Part shown: positions 9,890-23,640 of the stretch, piece after piece | How the letters are laid out: each line of letters begins with the position of its first letter | Numbering within the stretch: position 1 is the first letter of the stretch | Source of the DNA: Gigaspora margarita | Lineage: Eukaryota; Glomeromycota; Glomeromycetes; Diversisporales; Gigasporaceae | Direction of reading: 5' to 3' | DNA: 64,000 nt | NCBI GenBank assembly: GCA_009809945.1 | Contig: WTPW01000029.1 | Span: forward strand, 1 to 64,000 | The notes under the pieces: model-generated | Databases searched by the model: none | The model's input: the letters and a program-made list of their open reading frames with translations, nothing else | What the model was told of the DNA's origin: nothing | Position numbers and translations under genes: made by a program

Positions 9890-12535
9890 ATATGAATAAT
9901 CAATATATGAATTATAATAATTGTTTAATAAATCACTAGAATAAGTACAAAGTTTAATTCAGTTCACTTTGACAATTGTGTATATATTATTAACTGTAAT
10001 ATTTTATCTGTTCGACGAAGTAACCAGGTTGAGTACAAAATTTAATTCTGTTTGTTTTAATTGCTTCAGAAAAATGTATATATTTTTAACTATAGTTATT
10101 TGTCTATTAAATAAAGTCACCTAAGTGAATATAAAGTCTAATTCTGTTTGCTTAACAATTATATTTTAGGAGAATGTATGTATTATTAACTGTAATAATT
10201 TATCCATTTGAAGAAATCACTGGAGTAAGAACCAAGTTTAATTCTGTTTGCTCAATCGATCATGTTTTAGAAAAACATGTATAGTATTAACTATAATTAT
10301 TTATCTGTTCGCTGTCTGCTCATTCTAAAAATATTTTTTTACAATATAATTTGATTTTGAAAATGATTTAAAACACATATTTCTTATAAGAACAATATAA
10401 AAAAATTATTTTTAGTATGAGCAGAATTATGCACTATAGTATCCTGAACACTCTGCTAGGTGAGTACAAAGTTTAATTCTGTTTGCTTTAATAATCATAC
10501 TTCAGGAGAATGTATATAATATTAACTGTAGCAATTTATCTATTCAATTAAACTATAGGGTAATTATAAGTTTAATTCTGTTCACTTAAGTAATTGTATT
10601 TCAGGAGATGTGTGTAATATTAACTATAATCATTTATTGTTTGATATAATCACAGGAGTGCGTATGAAGATTAATTCTATTAGCTTTAGTAATTGTGTTT
10701 CAGGAAAATGTATATATTATTGACCATAATCATTATCATAGCTACTGTATCCTATCATGAATAAGCACCCCCTTTTTTGAAATTTCAAACTCAACGTTCT
10801 TGATAACTATCTTATCAAACTTAATAAAAATTTTTTTATTTAAATTTTATAGATCTATAAAATTTAAATAAAAAAATTTTTATTAAGTTTGATAAGATAG
10901 TTATCAAGAACGTTGAGTTTGAAATTTCAAAAAAGGGGGTGCTTATTCATGATAGGATACGGTAATGCTAAATTTTGACCTATTTTGTTATAAAATTTTA
11001 AATATTTTTGGGGTGTTTTACAGTTTTGTCTTATAGAATTAAAGTAAAATTTGGAGATAGATTTGATTTTTAAAAAGTATGTATAGGTTTAGCAGAGCTT
11101 ATAATTTCATATTGAGACCCCAAATTTTAGTATTAGCTGCAACAATCATTTATCTGTTCAATGTAATCACTATAGTAAGTACAAAATTTAATTCGTTTGC
11201 TTAAACAGTCATATTTCGAGAAAATATATATATTATTAACCGTAATTATTTATCTGTTCAATAAAATTACCAGGTAAGTATAAAGTTAAATTCTGTCATT
11301 TGAAGAGTAAAAGTTTAATTCAGTTTACTTTGACAATTATTTATGTATTATTAACTGTAATCTTTTATCCGTTTGATAAAATCACTGGGATGAGCACAAA
11401 AATTAATTCTGTTTATTTTAAAGATTGTGCTTTAGAAAAATATATACATTACTAACTATAATTACTTATCTGTTAGATAAAGTCATATAAGTGAGTATAA
11501 AGTCTAATTCTGTTTGCTTAACAAATATGTTTCAAAAGAATGTATGTATTATTAACTAATAATTTATCCATTTGATGAAATCAACAAAGTGAGACAAAGT
11601 TTAATTCTGTTCATACAATTGATCATATTTTATAAAAAAGTACATAGTATTAACCATAATTATTTATCCATTTGATGTTTGCTTACTTTAAAAATATTTT
11701 TTTTTATATTGTAATTTGATTATGAAAATAATTTAAATCACATGTTTCTTACAAGAACAATGTAAAAAAAATATTTTTAGTATGAGCAGAATTATGTAAA
11801 GCAGAACCTTGGACACTCTACTGAGATGAGTACAAAGTTTAATTTTGTTCTCTTTAATGATCATGTTTTAGAAAAATTATGTAATATTAAATGTAGTAAT
11901 TTATCAGTTTGATGAAATTATGAGTAAGTACAAAGTTTAATTCTGTTCGCTTAAATGATCATGTTTTAGGAGAATGTGTACAATATTAAGTGTTATCATT
12001 TATTGTTCGATGAAGTTATCGGGATAAGTACAAAGATTAATTCTATTAGCTTTAATGATCACATTTTAGGAGAATGCATATTTTATTAACCATCACTATT
12101 GTTATAGCTAAACAACTGATACTAAAATCTTGATCTATTTTGATATAAATTTTAAATTTTTGGGGGTATTTTTTACAGTTTTGTCTTATAGGGTTATAGT
12201 CAGATTTGAAGTAGATTTGATATTTAAAAAATATGCATGGATTTTAGCAGGGTTTATAATTTCAAAAAGAGACTCCAAATTTTAGCATCAGTATTTATTC
12301 ATTTGATAAAATCACTAGAGTGAGTACAAATTTAATTCAGTTTGCTTTAAACAGTCATGTATTATTAATTATAATTATTTATCTGTTCGATGAAATCACC
12401 AGGTTGAGTACAAAGTTAAATTCTGTTATTTTAATAATCATGTTCAGAATATATGTATTATTAACTATAATTGACTATCTTTTCAATGAAGTCACTAGGA
12501 TAAGAACAAAGTTTATTTTGTTCACTTAATGATTG
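9890..12535. repeat. Higher-order minisatellite (about 105 bp unit in a 1.15 kb supra-unit)
   Basis: The unit has AAGTTTAATTCTGTTTGCTT, ATCATGTTTCAGGAGAATGT, ATTATTAACTGTAAT and ATTTATCTGTTCGATG, repeated over 20 times with heavy drift. A second level exists: landmarks at about 9953, 10318 and 10967 recur at about 11317, 11686 and 12121. The offset is about 1,368 before and about 1,154 after a palindrome present only in the first copy. A third partial supra-unit follows to about 12530. Small frames here (for example 12320-12529) are repeat read-through. Confidence 0.85.
10747..10960. repeat. Near-perfect 214 bp palindrome
   Basis: The two 107 bp arms are reverse complements with no spacer. 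The axis falls inside AGATCT at 10853/10854, and the outer ends are GTATCCTATC and GATAGGATAC. Over the stretches compared I saw no mismatch between arms. It is missing from the paralogous supra-unit near 12110, so it is an insertion. Such a perfect arm match implies a recent origin or active homogenisation. Confidence 0.92.
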
Positions 12536-12539
12536 GTTT

Positions 12540-13030
12540 TAGATTACTTAAAAGTAGAAATCATGAAGTTCTAATACTAACTCAATCTTAACTATAGCAT
12601 GTATTGTATTAGAAAATAAGATCTATAACAGAATTCTACACAGTAACTTATAATAATCTAATACAACCAATTCAACCTTAATTATATATTTTGTAACTAG
12701 AGTAGTGAGTAAGTTTTGTAATAAAAATATCTATACAAAAATCTCAATAATTAAGATACTAATACTTGACTATAGTATATACTGAATTAAGATAAAAATA
12801 ATAATTCTAATACAATAAACTCAACCTTAACTGCATACTGTAGTCACTGAATAGTGAGTAAGCTCTATAATAGAATTTTTTACATCAAATTATAGTATTA
12901 ATTATGATAAAATACTATCAACCCAACATTAACTACTAAATATACTACATTAGTAAATTCAAAACAAAATTATATATGTAATACAATCAAATTTAATTAT
13001 ATATTATCAGATTGCAATAAATGATAAGTT
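12540..13030. repeat. Satellite of about 105 bp units (dispersed family)
   Basis: The units carry ATAACAGAATT, TAGTAACTTATAATA, TCTAATACAA, CTCAACCTTAACTA and ACTAGAGTAGTGAGTAAG. The same family reappears through 27.6-42.6 kb and at 63.0 kb. Three or four degenerate units can be followed here. Confidence 0.7.
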
Positions 13031-15214
13031 CTAAATTTTTAATAAATATAATCTAAAAAAATATAAAATAAAAAAAAATAAATAAGATGGATAGTGTAAA
13101 GTGCTACCCAATGAACTAGTAATATTATATATTACTCTATTCTGGTAAATAGATTGGTATTTATTAATAATTAAAAAAAGATTTTATAAATTTAAATAAA
13201 AAATTGCTAATCAATAAAAAATTACAATAGTAAAAATTCGTATTATTAAAATTTTAACTAACTATATAGAATGCACTCACATTATCTCATATATAGTAAA
13301 TTACTTTTGAACCTACTGTCACAGTGGTGAATAGTATATAGCATATTTGCCAGAAAATAAGGCAATAAGCAATCGATTGATCAAGTCCCCAGATATCTAG
13401 TACAGAGATTATACTTTATTTTTTTAACAAAAACCCCTAATATTTAAAAAGCAAATAAAACAGTTTTTGGTAATTATCTTGGTATCTAGTAGTCTAATTT
13501 GAATAAATTTTTTAAAATAAAGCTCTTAGTGAAGCATATCTAACAAAAAAGTTCATTCAATTCTGCTTACTGGATTAAAAGTTATTTATAAAAATATAGA
13601 TTTATTATTTTTAGCAAATTGGGCCAAAATTGGCCAAAATCTAGTTGTAATCTATATGAGAGATATCTGAGAGTCCTGATTGATCAATAAATTGTGTATC
13701 TAGTACATATTGTTACTATCAAATAGGGAGAGTGCCAGATTAAGAGGACCAGATTTAGATCAGTGATAAATAAACAAGAAAAGAAATATATAGGATCAAA
13801 TTTATAAATATAACAATCAGGATTCAAGAAAAGAGATTAATGAAAGTCATAAGATACAAAATAACAAATATTTACTAAGGAGTCTTTATTATAAAGGAAA
13901 AATCATTAAGATATTATCTAAAGCTATTTAATACTTAATAACCTTACTTTCTAATAATCCTACAATATATAAAGAGCAAATACATCAGACTTATATACAT
14001 ATTTGATATATATAAATAATTAAACTATCCTATTGTTGAATCAATATCCTTCTGATATTACTAAGCTTTAATTTTTTCAATACCAATAAAACTTCTCTTC
14101 ATATTACTATCTGAATTAAGTTATTATACCTGAAGTATTCGAAATCTTAATCTTGATATTAGCTATTTTAAGTCTTTATTGGGCTAGCAGATTTGTGATA
14201 ATATATAAAGGCTTTATGATGCTTGGTATTGTTTTTGCATTAAACCAATTCATATTTATGCATCATAGATTAATTTAGTATGAAATTTGGATATAGTAAT
14301 TATACATATCTATAGATGCACATATAAGGTAAATGGCATAACTATAGATAGTAATAAAAAAGATCTATATAAAATAATAATATAGAGTAAGTATAAATAT
14401 ACAAAATGGAAAAGGGATAAAGGATATAATTAGTTCTAGGTAAAACTATATAGGGATGATCAGAATTATTTATTATATAAGGAAAAATAATGATCATAAG
14501 GTTGATATAAAATAAGAAAATGTTGTGATTTTGAGGTGCAGAGTTATTTCTATAGTAACAATGTAATTAATCAGAAACTATGATTATGAGATCAATGAAT
14601 TGTTAGTTATGGGTGATTAGTAAAATAATATGCTAGAGTAAGGTAATAATCAGGATAACCATTAATGATTGTGAGTAAGATCAATAAAATATGTATAAAA
14701 TATGAAGTAATTAATAAGAGATAATAGATTATAAAATTAATTTATAACATAAATAATATATAAGTCAAATCAAGTATTTAAGAAAGCAATTAGAATAGTA
14801 AAGGTATTCAGTTAGTTATTCTTAGTATAGTAATATTTCCTTTTGTAATAAATAAATCTGAATTAATTAATAAAGTAAATAGCAAGCACTTGACTTATTT
14901 TGAGTTTGGTTTGTTTATTTAATGAATTATTAGCCCTACTATCTGGGTTAGATTCTTCTTTAATGAAAGTATTAATTAATCCATGATATGAGAACCTGGT
15001 TAAGAGAAAGGTCTTTTTCGTGAAGATATATCATGTTTGTATTTAGTGAAAAATTGGTATTTAAATGTTGTAAAAAAGAAAAGACATTGTTCGTAAACCT
15101 TAATTGTTGAAGTACCTTAAATGAAGAAAATACAGACCTAAGTAGTAAAATCAAAAGAAAATAGTAAGTGAGAGTTATGAAAATGATATCATAGAAGTTT
15201 TGACAGTAATGCAA
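13031..15214. other. No gene seen
   Basis: AT-rich DNA with no coding sequence or clear repeat on either strand. It may include decayed retroelement sequence leading to the relic at 15.2 kb, but I could not show that. Confidence 0.5.
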
Positions 15215-15460
15215 GCGAGACTAAACAATTATAAACCATATTTATATTATAAATATTAAAAATTGGGCCATATTGCTCATTTTAGTCTATGTTAGATCCA
15301 AAGTGGTAAGGTAAGGGATAATAAAATCGATGAGTATGATGTATAACAAGTAACAAAAATATCAGAAAAAGATAATAGTATAAAAAAAACTTAATTGAGA
15401 AAATATAAAGCGAAAATACTAATAAAAGGGCCTATTGGAACTAATAGTTTTGATAGTATA
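15215..15460 (+). pseudogene. Gag-like relic related to the 33.6-36.5 kb LTR element
   Basis: On the + strand, ATTGGGCCATATTGCTCATT, then AAGTGG, then AATCGATGAGTATGATGTA line up with the minus strand of the younger element around 35580-35680. There the sequence encodes a CCHC zinc knuckle followed by the start of the Sel1-like frame. This is an old, broken copy of the same retroelement gene in the opposite orientation. Its outer limits are not clear. Confidence 0.55.
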
Positions 15461-16055
15461 GTATATCAACAAGTAATTCATAGCAAAAAATATTGGAACA
15501 GTAAAGGTATAGATTTTTGAATAAATTTAAGAGTTTGAACTTTAAAAAAGCAGATTGAAATAGCTAAGGTAATAGAGATAGAGAACCTATTCAGTGTTAG
15601 TAAACTAAATATAATGAAGAAAAAAAAAGCCAGAAAAAATAGATTCAAAAGTAAATGCAAATTTGATATTTTATTAGTGAATGCTAAAAACCTGAAAGGA
15701 CTTGATCATAAGTTTAATCGTGCTAATAAAAATGAAAAAAATAAAAATAGGCATTAAAAAACCAGAATCTGCTAAAAGCAATAACTATTAATATGGGTTA
15801 ATCTATGATTTATATCAAAAAAAACCTAACCCAGATATTAGCACTAATTACTTTCAATCCAAGCGAGTTTGACAAAAATATCAACAAGGCAAGTATTTAT
15901 TAAATTTATTTTATTGATTTTATTACTTTTAAAAAAAGAAGCTCTAATTAACTTTATTATTTTCTCTTAGCTTAAATATACATATTTTAACTTGTGTTAT
16001 TATATTATATGCAAGTCACATGGCCTCTTATATTCGTAAATTTTTTATATATTTT
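15461..16055. other. No gene recognised
   Basis: The gag-like relic may continue into the left part. Beyond that the sequence is AT-rich and unassigned. The frame at 15478-15660 on the minus strand is hydrophobic low-complexity and not supported. Confidence 0.4.
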
Positions 16056-16059
16056 TTAT

Positions 16060-16215
16060 ACAAATATTTATTCTACTTCGATACTTTTTGTACTACTGAC
16101 TGTTGCATAATTTGATCTTACTTTGATCTGTTAATTATATTCTTACTTCAGTATTGTATTCACCCAACTGTATATAATTCTAATCAATCAATACTGTGAA
16201 GCACGTGAATCGCAT
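16060..16215. repeat. CTTACTTCGGTAT-type tandem motif at the 3' end of a Ty3 fossil
   Basis: Degenerate units with CTACTTCGATAC, CTGACTG, CATAATTTGATC and CTTACTTCAGTATT are spaced about 45-55 bp apart. The same motif series occurs at 34190-34345 in the LTR element at 33.6-36.5 kb, also just 5' (on +) of minus-strand element coding. It may be a shared 3' non-coding region. Confidence 0.6.
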
Positions 16216-16449
16216 ATTTACAAATTAATCAATTATTCATAACTAGATAAGTATCTACCTTATACATATTATTATTTTATTACATATTGGTTCATTATTT
16301 GAACTAATACTATATTTTATTTCATTATCGCTTTATAGCTCCAAATTAATCCCTTTGACTAAATATACTGCATACATATTTCTATTACGACATGAGCTAG
16401 ATTTCTTATGACCTTTATTTTTGAAGTTACTATCCTTTTTCTCTTTTTC

Positions 16450-19400
16450 ATAAATATCTTTGTTTAATTTTTGCAGTTTTTTAATCTTGTTCCTGGTAAC
16501 AGGATCCTTTATCTTGACACTATCAAGTTCAAAAAGGTAAAACTGCTTGAAATTTCCAATTTTTGAACTCTATAAGGACCAAGCTATTGATAATCAAGCT
16601 TCTGGAACAGCACAGTATTTAACATTGAATTGTATACCAGAACTATATCATTGATGTCGATTCTTTCTTTCCTAGTGCTATGTTAGTTGTGAAAGTATTT
16701 CTATTGTTCCCTAAGTTCACTATAATTTACTTGTACTTCTTTTAATTCATAGCTCAAGTTTTTCATTTGTAAGATTTGAAATTCCAATAATTCCTCAGTT
16801 GTCCAATCTTTTTTTAGTATAAATATCTGATATATGTCAATAGTCAATTCCAATAGCGTAATTGTATCCCTTCTATATATAAGTCTAAAAGGTAAATATG
16901 TGAGTTCTTCTATAGCTATTTTATTGCCCATACTACTTCTCATAAATATTCATGCTACTAGTTTTGTTTTTTAGTACATACTTTATGTAAAACTCTAGTA
17001 AGCTTTGTATGGTTCTTTCTGCTCTGCTATTAGCCTCCAAATAATAACTAGCTACAAAATTCTGATCAATGCCTAATCAAATAGTAAGTTTATTCATTAA
17101 TCCATTGTTAATTCTGTGCCTCTATTAGATACAAGTTTTGCGAAACATTCATGTTGGGATCATATTATCCCAAAAGAATTTTGCAATGTTTTTCACCTTT
17201 TTCCTTTTGAGTGCTTATGCTTCAATAAAACCAGTTAAATTCTCAACAGCTACTACAATATGCTCATGTCCAGCACTAGTACACTACATTTGACCTATGC
17301 AGTCTATATATAATTTATAAAAAATCCAACTAGTTGCAGTAATGTAGATAGGTTCTTTTAGAACTTTATACTTATACTTTTAATATATAATGCATAATAT
17401 TACATAATTTCTTACATCTTTATACAAATTACCTGATACCTATTTATAACTTATTAAAATTTTTTTAACAAATGTATTGATTCTATAATGCTCACCTTTT
17501 TTCTGTGACTTACTTATGATTCGCCATTACAATTTTCTATTTTTCTTTAACATTAAAAATTACGTGCTTTGGAGGCCTACTCTTTATAGCTCTTTGATAC
17601 AATTGGTTGTTTAAAAGGCAATAACGCATTAATTTCAGATTTAATTGCCTCAAGTCTCTTTTTATTACGTGACTCAGCCAAGAAAAGTTTTTAAATACTG
17701 TACTATTGTCTTTAGATCATACAACTCTGGTCTTCTTCATTTACACTCATTAATAGATTTTTAATATATTTCTTATCTGTTAGATATTCCTGTACTAGGG
17801 GATTCTGATGCCTTAAAAGCCTATCTGCATTACAATGTAATTTACCTAACTTATAGAAAATATGAAAATCAAAAGTTTGAAAAGCCAAGACCCATTGCAT
17901 AAGATGCTCTTTGAATATTGGTTTGTTAAATAACCATTCTAATACAGGTAGACGACCTATATATCAAATTTAGTCTATATACATAGTATTCATTTATATT
18001 ACAACCAAAGACAATACCTAAACATTCCTTTTCTATCACAGTATAATTAATTTTATATTTATTTAATTTACTTGATTCAAACAATATGGGTCGCAATCAC
18101 TTATCATTGTCTTTTTGATCTAGGACTACTTCTAAAGAAATATCACAGGCATTTGCAAATATTTGATATGTATGTTCTTTACTTTTTGCCTTCTCCTTGT
18201 CAGATGCCTTCAATATGATATCCACCATCAGTGACCTTTTTAAAGTCTGAAATAATTGTTCTTGCTCTGTATTCCAATGATATTTTATATCTTGTTTTGT
18301 AAAGTCTGTCAATAGCTTTGTTACTTTACTAAAATTTCTTATAAAATAGTGATAATAATTTATCATTCCCAAGAAGAAACAGACTTTAGTAAGACGTGTA
18401 GGGTTTTTCACTCTATGATTCTTGTAATTTGTTTGGGATCAACTCTTATTTCAGATTTACTAACAATAAATCCATATATATTTAACTCCTTATAGAGCAA
18501 ATAACATTTTTTGCTATAAAAATCAACCCACTTCTTTGAACCTACATGCCAATTTTATGAATAAATTAATATAATCTTCAACAGAACTATCTGTTCATAA
18601 TTCAATATCATCCTATTAGGCAGTAGTAACATTAAGCCACTTATCTCCTTTCAAAACAACATTTATTAATTATTGGAATATTTCACTTGCATTTTGTAGC
18701 CTATACACATTTCTGTATATCTTAAAAATCCAAAAGGAGTTGCAATAGCAACTTTATTTCTATCCTTCTCTCAAATTTGAATTTGCCAATATTCTTTATA
18801 TGCGTCAACAGAGGAGTACCAATCATACCTTACTGCCATTTCAAGGATATCATGAATTAATAGCAATGGATATCCATCCTTCACTATATATTTATTCAAG
18901 AGCTGCATATCATCTATAGTCAAATCTCATAAATACAACATGTACAGACAAGTCTACAACATGCATTTAGAGAGGTATTGCATATAGGGAGAGCTAATTA
19001 AATTGTAGCTTTAAGGATTAGATTATTAAGTTTGTATAACTTCTACTAAAAATTATATAATCTATCTTAAATACTAAAATTTGATTGGCTACATGTATTT
19101 AGAGAGGTAGCATGATATAGAAAATTATTTGAAATAACATGCATTTACAGAATATAGAACGTGCATTTAGCACTAATAATTTCTTATAAATGAGACAAAA
19201 ACGTGCATTTAGAGAGGTATTGCATTTATGGAGGTTGCATTTATAGAGGTCTGACTATACAACTCTGAATTGATCTGTACTGCCTTCTTTTTTATTCACC
19301 AAAAAACAGTAATATGTGTACTGCCCCTTTACTTTTTCTAACAAACTATATTTCATCATTTTTCAGAGCTGATTTTAAATATCACAGCTTGCTCTAAATT

Positions 19401-21210
19401 GTTTATATGAATAGGCCTCATTTGAGCTTCAGGTACTACTTTTCCTCCTATATGTAATTTATATTCTATCAAATGTATCTTTTCTATCTCAGAAAGCTCA
19501 AAAGCAAATATCCTAGAAACTTTTTTAATTAATCAGTCTATTAGATAATTGCTGCTTTCTTTTAGTATTTTTCTATTAATGTTCAGTACATTAACATTTT
19601 TTACTATAATGACACATTATTAATTCTAGTTCTCCAATATTGACAATCTTATTTTCATTTTTCTGATCAGGGCTCCAATAAATGACATGACTACAATATT
19701 TAATTTCTTCAAATTGATTGTCATTAATGGACATTGATTCTTCTACCATTAAATATTGCTTCCCTATGCTCAATATTCATCTTTTCTAATTCAAACATAT
19801 TTGCTTAAACTCTTCATATTGACAATACCCCAATTTCATCATCATCCTCATTATTACTTCCAGTTTCATAATCTATGTTATCCCAATACTTCATCTAGCT
19901 CTCAGGTACAGTTGTAGCCACAAATGAAATTTCTTTATATCTTGAAGCGATTAAATACCAATACTAATTATCTCTCTATTTTAAATCATATCTGGGTGCA
20001 GCAATCTATAGCATTCCAAGTAGTACATTGAAGCTAGCAAATTTCATAAAGTAAAATCCTTGAGTAACTATTACTCCTTCAGCATTAACTTCTATATTTA
20101 ATACATATTCTATAAAAATTACTGAAACTGTTATCAGCCATACTCCCCTTCTCTTTAACTGATTTCTATATTATTCCTCTTCCTTTTGCATATCTTTCAT
20201 GCATTAAATTCAACTGTGATCCAGAGTCAATCAGTGCATCTACTTTTTCTCTATTTATAGTAATCATGCCTGTAGGTACATCACCTAATTGTTTTGTACT
20301 TAATTCCTAAACTGCACAAACAATGTTCATATAACTGTTCAATATGGTTTTATCTTTTCTTTTTTTTTATGAGTTAATGCTTTTAGTATTTTTGATCTAG
20401 CTTTTAGAGACCATTTAAATAATTGACCAAGTGTCAAAGTTACTTCCATTTACACAACCTTTTTCAGGATATCAAGCTCTTGGTTTAACTCTGTCAATGA
20501 TATATACATTAAAAGCTCAAGCCACGTGACTCATTAGGAACCTTGTTAATATTTCTTTTTTACTCCTATTTTCAGACTATCTGTCTTATCATTATTAATT
20601 TGCTTTCTTTTTTGAAGCTCCCAATTCTTTATATCAAATATTGATTTTCTTTTTACTATTTCTACTTTCAAATATCCAAGAACATCAGATATAGAATTTA
20701 TTTCAAAGTAATGAATATTTGCACCTCTCACTTCTGGCTTATTATTTCTCACAATTCATTGGCCCATAGTTCGATTGATGAATTTTGGGAGTTTCAATTT
20801 GGACAATTTCGCAAAATATGTGCTTTTTGTTGACAGTTAAAACATCTACAGGTATCATTATTCACTCTTTGTGGCCTTGAACTATGCACAGTATTCAAGC
20901 CTCTCAAATTAAAATGCCTAGTTGATAAATTGATATTGGTAAGTTTTTTAATGCCTTTATTAATTCTTTAATATCTGATTTGATCTTATCAATCTTATTA
21001 TTATTTTCTTGATTAACCTAATTGATGTTGAGGGCTTCAAGTACTGTAGTGATACCATCAACATCTGAATCACTTGAACAAGATTTTTCTTCAACTATTG
21101 ATTGACTTTTTCTGTCATTTTGCTTCCTATCTCTATAAAAGTTTTCAATTTGGAGCATGTATTCCTTGCCTCTTATAAAATTATTTAAACAAAATTTTGC
21201 CAAGTTGGTT
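16450..21210 (-). mobile_element. Ty3-type retrotransposon fossil, minus strand
   Basis: The recognisable parts follow the Ty3 order from right to left. A gag tail lies around 21018-21203. A CCHC zinc knuckle (CFNCQQKAHILRNC) is at 20803-20844. An aspartic protease motif, ALIDSGSQ, is near 20217-20235. Reverse transcriptase remnants span about 19.4-18.4 kb. The RT to RNase H junction is at 18097-18411 (FLGMINYYHYFIRNFSK). The end of RNase H is at 17712-17900, the integrase core string NRGTEL near 17110, and the C-terminal integrase region at 16701-16943 (LPFRLIYRRD). The element is broken many times. I found no LTR pair, so the ends are approximate and it looks old. A MITE sits in the RT region. 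Confidence 0.85.
18917..19257. mobile_element. pogo/Tc1-mariner-like MITE inside the Ty3 fossil
   Basis: Its ends are TAGTCAAATCTCATAAATAC and, reversed, TAGTCAGACCTCTATAAATG, flanked by TA on both sides (18915-18916, 19258-19259). Internal repeats of GCATTTAGAGAGGTATTGCA give it a striking texture. The element at 49660-49833 has the same terminal motif. TA duplications with CAGTC-like ends suggest a pogo/Tc1-mariner source. There is no coding capacity. Confidence 0.78.
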
Positions 21211-21279
21211 TTCTTGCAAAGTGCTAGGAAGTAAGGTTATTTTCTTCCAAAGTGCTAAAATAAAATAAATTAATAAAAC

Positions 21280-21316
<37 letters not shown>

Positions 21317-21960
21317 AAAATATGTCAAACAAAAAAATAAATTAAGTCCTAACTAAACCTTTATTTCTTTAAAGAAACATTTTTGGAAATGCCAGAGAAA
21401 TTTGTTGTATTCTTGCAAAGTGTCAAAAGTTTGGATTGGCTTGTACAAGGTTTTGAAAAGTTGTTTTCTTCTTGCAAAGGTGTTCTTGTAAAGTGCCGAA
21501 ATAAAAATAAAATAAAAAATAAATAAATAAAAAAAAATAAAAAAAAACAAAATAAAAACAAAAAAATGAAATGAAAACAAAAAACGAAACGAAAGCAAAA
21601 AGTGAAAAAAAAACAAAATAGAAGATCTAATTATAAACAAAAGATCTAATCTGATTTTGTAGTACAGAATTTGAACATCATTGAACTATTTCAAAAAATT
21701 AGTCCAACGCAATCCAGGTTACAGATTGGGTTAGTTTGCACAAGGTTTTAAAAAGTTGTTTGTTTTCTTGCAAAGGTGTTCTTGTAAAGTGCCAATATAA
21801 AAATAAAATAAAAATAACTAAAATGAAAACAAAAAAAAATAAAATAAACCAAAGAAATGAAATGAAAACAAAAAAGTGAATCTGATCTTGTAGTACAGAA
21901 TTTGAACTATTTCAAATAATTAGTCCAATGTGTGATCCAGGTTACATTAATCTACTNATC
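21211..21960. repeat. Tandem repeat, about 240-330 bp units, A-rich
   Basis: TTGCAAAGGTGTTCTTGTAA, an A-rich tract, TTGTAGTACAGAATTTGAAC and TTAGTCCAA(C/T)G then ATCCAGGTTACA appear twice (about 21395-21720 and 21723-21955). A partial third copy lies on the left. A pure A-tract of about 30 bp sits near 21283-21315. The minus-strand frames here are translations of the A-rich tract. Confidence 0.78.
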
Positions 21961-22654
21961 CTAGCTTGGTTTAAAGAGGATCAAAATATTTTGAAATAAT
22001 TTTTAAAATTTCTTACGAAATATACCAAAATTTGATATTTCGAAATATTTCATTATATATTACAAAATATTTTGCTTATATTATAGTTCGTAAGATCTTA
22101 TGTAAGATTATGCTATTATAAATTTGCTAATATAGGTAATTTTGGATTTGTATATGATTTTAAATTTATATTGTTATAATTATTGTTAGATCAGTAATAG
22201 GAGTAAGGAACTAATAAGGAATAATGGCTATAGCCAAGCATGAACTAGTAATATGGGAGGAGTATTTAAGATCAATGATCTTAGTGAAGAAGATTATCTT
22301 TCTTTTTGCTATTATTCACCTTGTGAAGGCTAGCTCTATCATTTTCAAATAGACTTCTTTGCTAAAAGTATTATCTTAAGCCTAATAACTGTGGTTAAGA
22401 AATGATATTAAATAGTTAAATGGTAATTATAGGTAAGCTTCAAGACTATAGTGATAGTACACAAACTGTTTATTTTTGGTTTCATAGCTACTATAGCTCA
22501 AAGACTTCTTTTTGGCTTTATAACTGCAATAGCAGTTCAAAGATCTTTTGCTTTTAATTCGTGCTATAGTGTAACAGTTCAGAAATTCTTTGTTTGGGTT
22601 CCAAAATTGCAATAGCAGTTCAAGAATCTTTTGTTTGCAGCTCTGTAACTAAAG

Positions 22655-23640
22655 TAGCATGCAAAAAAAAATACAACAAAAGAGGCATCCAATTATTATC
22701 AAAGATTTGCACATATAGTGCATTCTAATGAAATATATAAAGTTGGATATTGTTATGAAAAAGAAGTAGAAGTTGAAAAAGATATAAAGAAGGCTTTTGA
22801 ATATTGCTAAAAATCTGTGGATATTGGATATATATAAGTAGAATATTTAATAATGGGCATTGTTATAAAAATCTGCTAATATAGGGTATGCTAATAGGAT
22901 AAAAACTTTTTTCATACCTTCTTGTATATTATCACTAGTCAGAGTTATTGTGCCAAGATTATAGAGTAAATCAACAAAACATGTTGTTGATTAAGGGTTA
23001 TAAAAATATATCTTTTGGTATTAAATGCTGAAGAACAATTTTTACTACTCCCTTATAGAATTATCTTTCTGAATTATTATAGACCATTATTTGAATAGTC
23101 AAGTTTTGCTACATATATTGGTTTTCATTTGGCCAATTAGAATAAAGATGAAGTAAAAATTTGCTTTGTAAAGAAGAATATAATACTAATACTTTTCTTG
23201 GTTTGATAGCTAAAAGTCATTAGAGTTAAGAAAGATGAAAAAAAAGGCATTCGAATATTATAAAAAATCTACCAATTTGGGCATTGCTTATAGAACAAAA
23301 AGAGTCAGATATTGTTATAAAAAAGAAAGAGTTGAGGATTGTTATAATAAAGGAATTGGAGCTAAAAGGAATGAGAGAAAAAAATTTGAATACTATAAAA
23401 ATTTGCCAATATTGGTGATGTTCATGAAACAGAAGGAGTTGGATATTGTTATAAAAAAGGTATCAGAGTTGAAATAGAAAATGAATGGCATTGAAATATT
23501 ATAGATAATCTGCTGATATGCTTAATGCTAATGAAATATCTAAGGTATCAAGTTCTAAAGGAATGCTTTACATAGGAATTTTCTATAAAAATGAAATTGG
23601 AGTTAAAAGGGATAAATGAAAGGCATTCGAATATTAGAAA
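22655..23640 (+). pseudogene. Sel1-like repeat protein pseudogene
   Basis: Strings typical of Sel1-like repeats appear in several frames: YKVGYCYEKEVEVEKDIKKA followed by FEY near 22735-22805, KKKAFEYYKKSTNLG at 23235-23285, and NEIGVKRDK then KAFEY near 23590-23640. Sel1 repeats are helical hairpins of about 36-44 residues that act as protein-binding scaffolds. These proteins are numerous in arbuscular mycorrhizal fungi. Here the longest open piece is 80 codons (23235-23477), stops and frame changes separate the units, and no start or partner domain is visible. It is a decayed host gene fragment. Confidence 0.7.

Noticed and set aside
9890-12535. CRISPR-like regular repeats
   Set aside because: Units are contiguous and degenerate with no unique spacers or cas-like genes, and the genome is eukaryotic.
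21353-21640. Phe-rich frames on the minus strand
   Set aside because: They translate an A-rich tandem repeat on the + strand.
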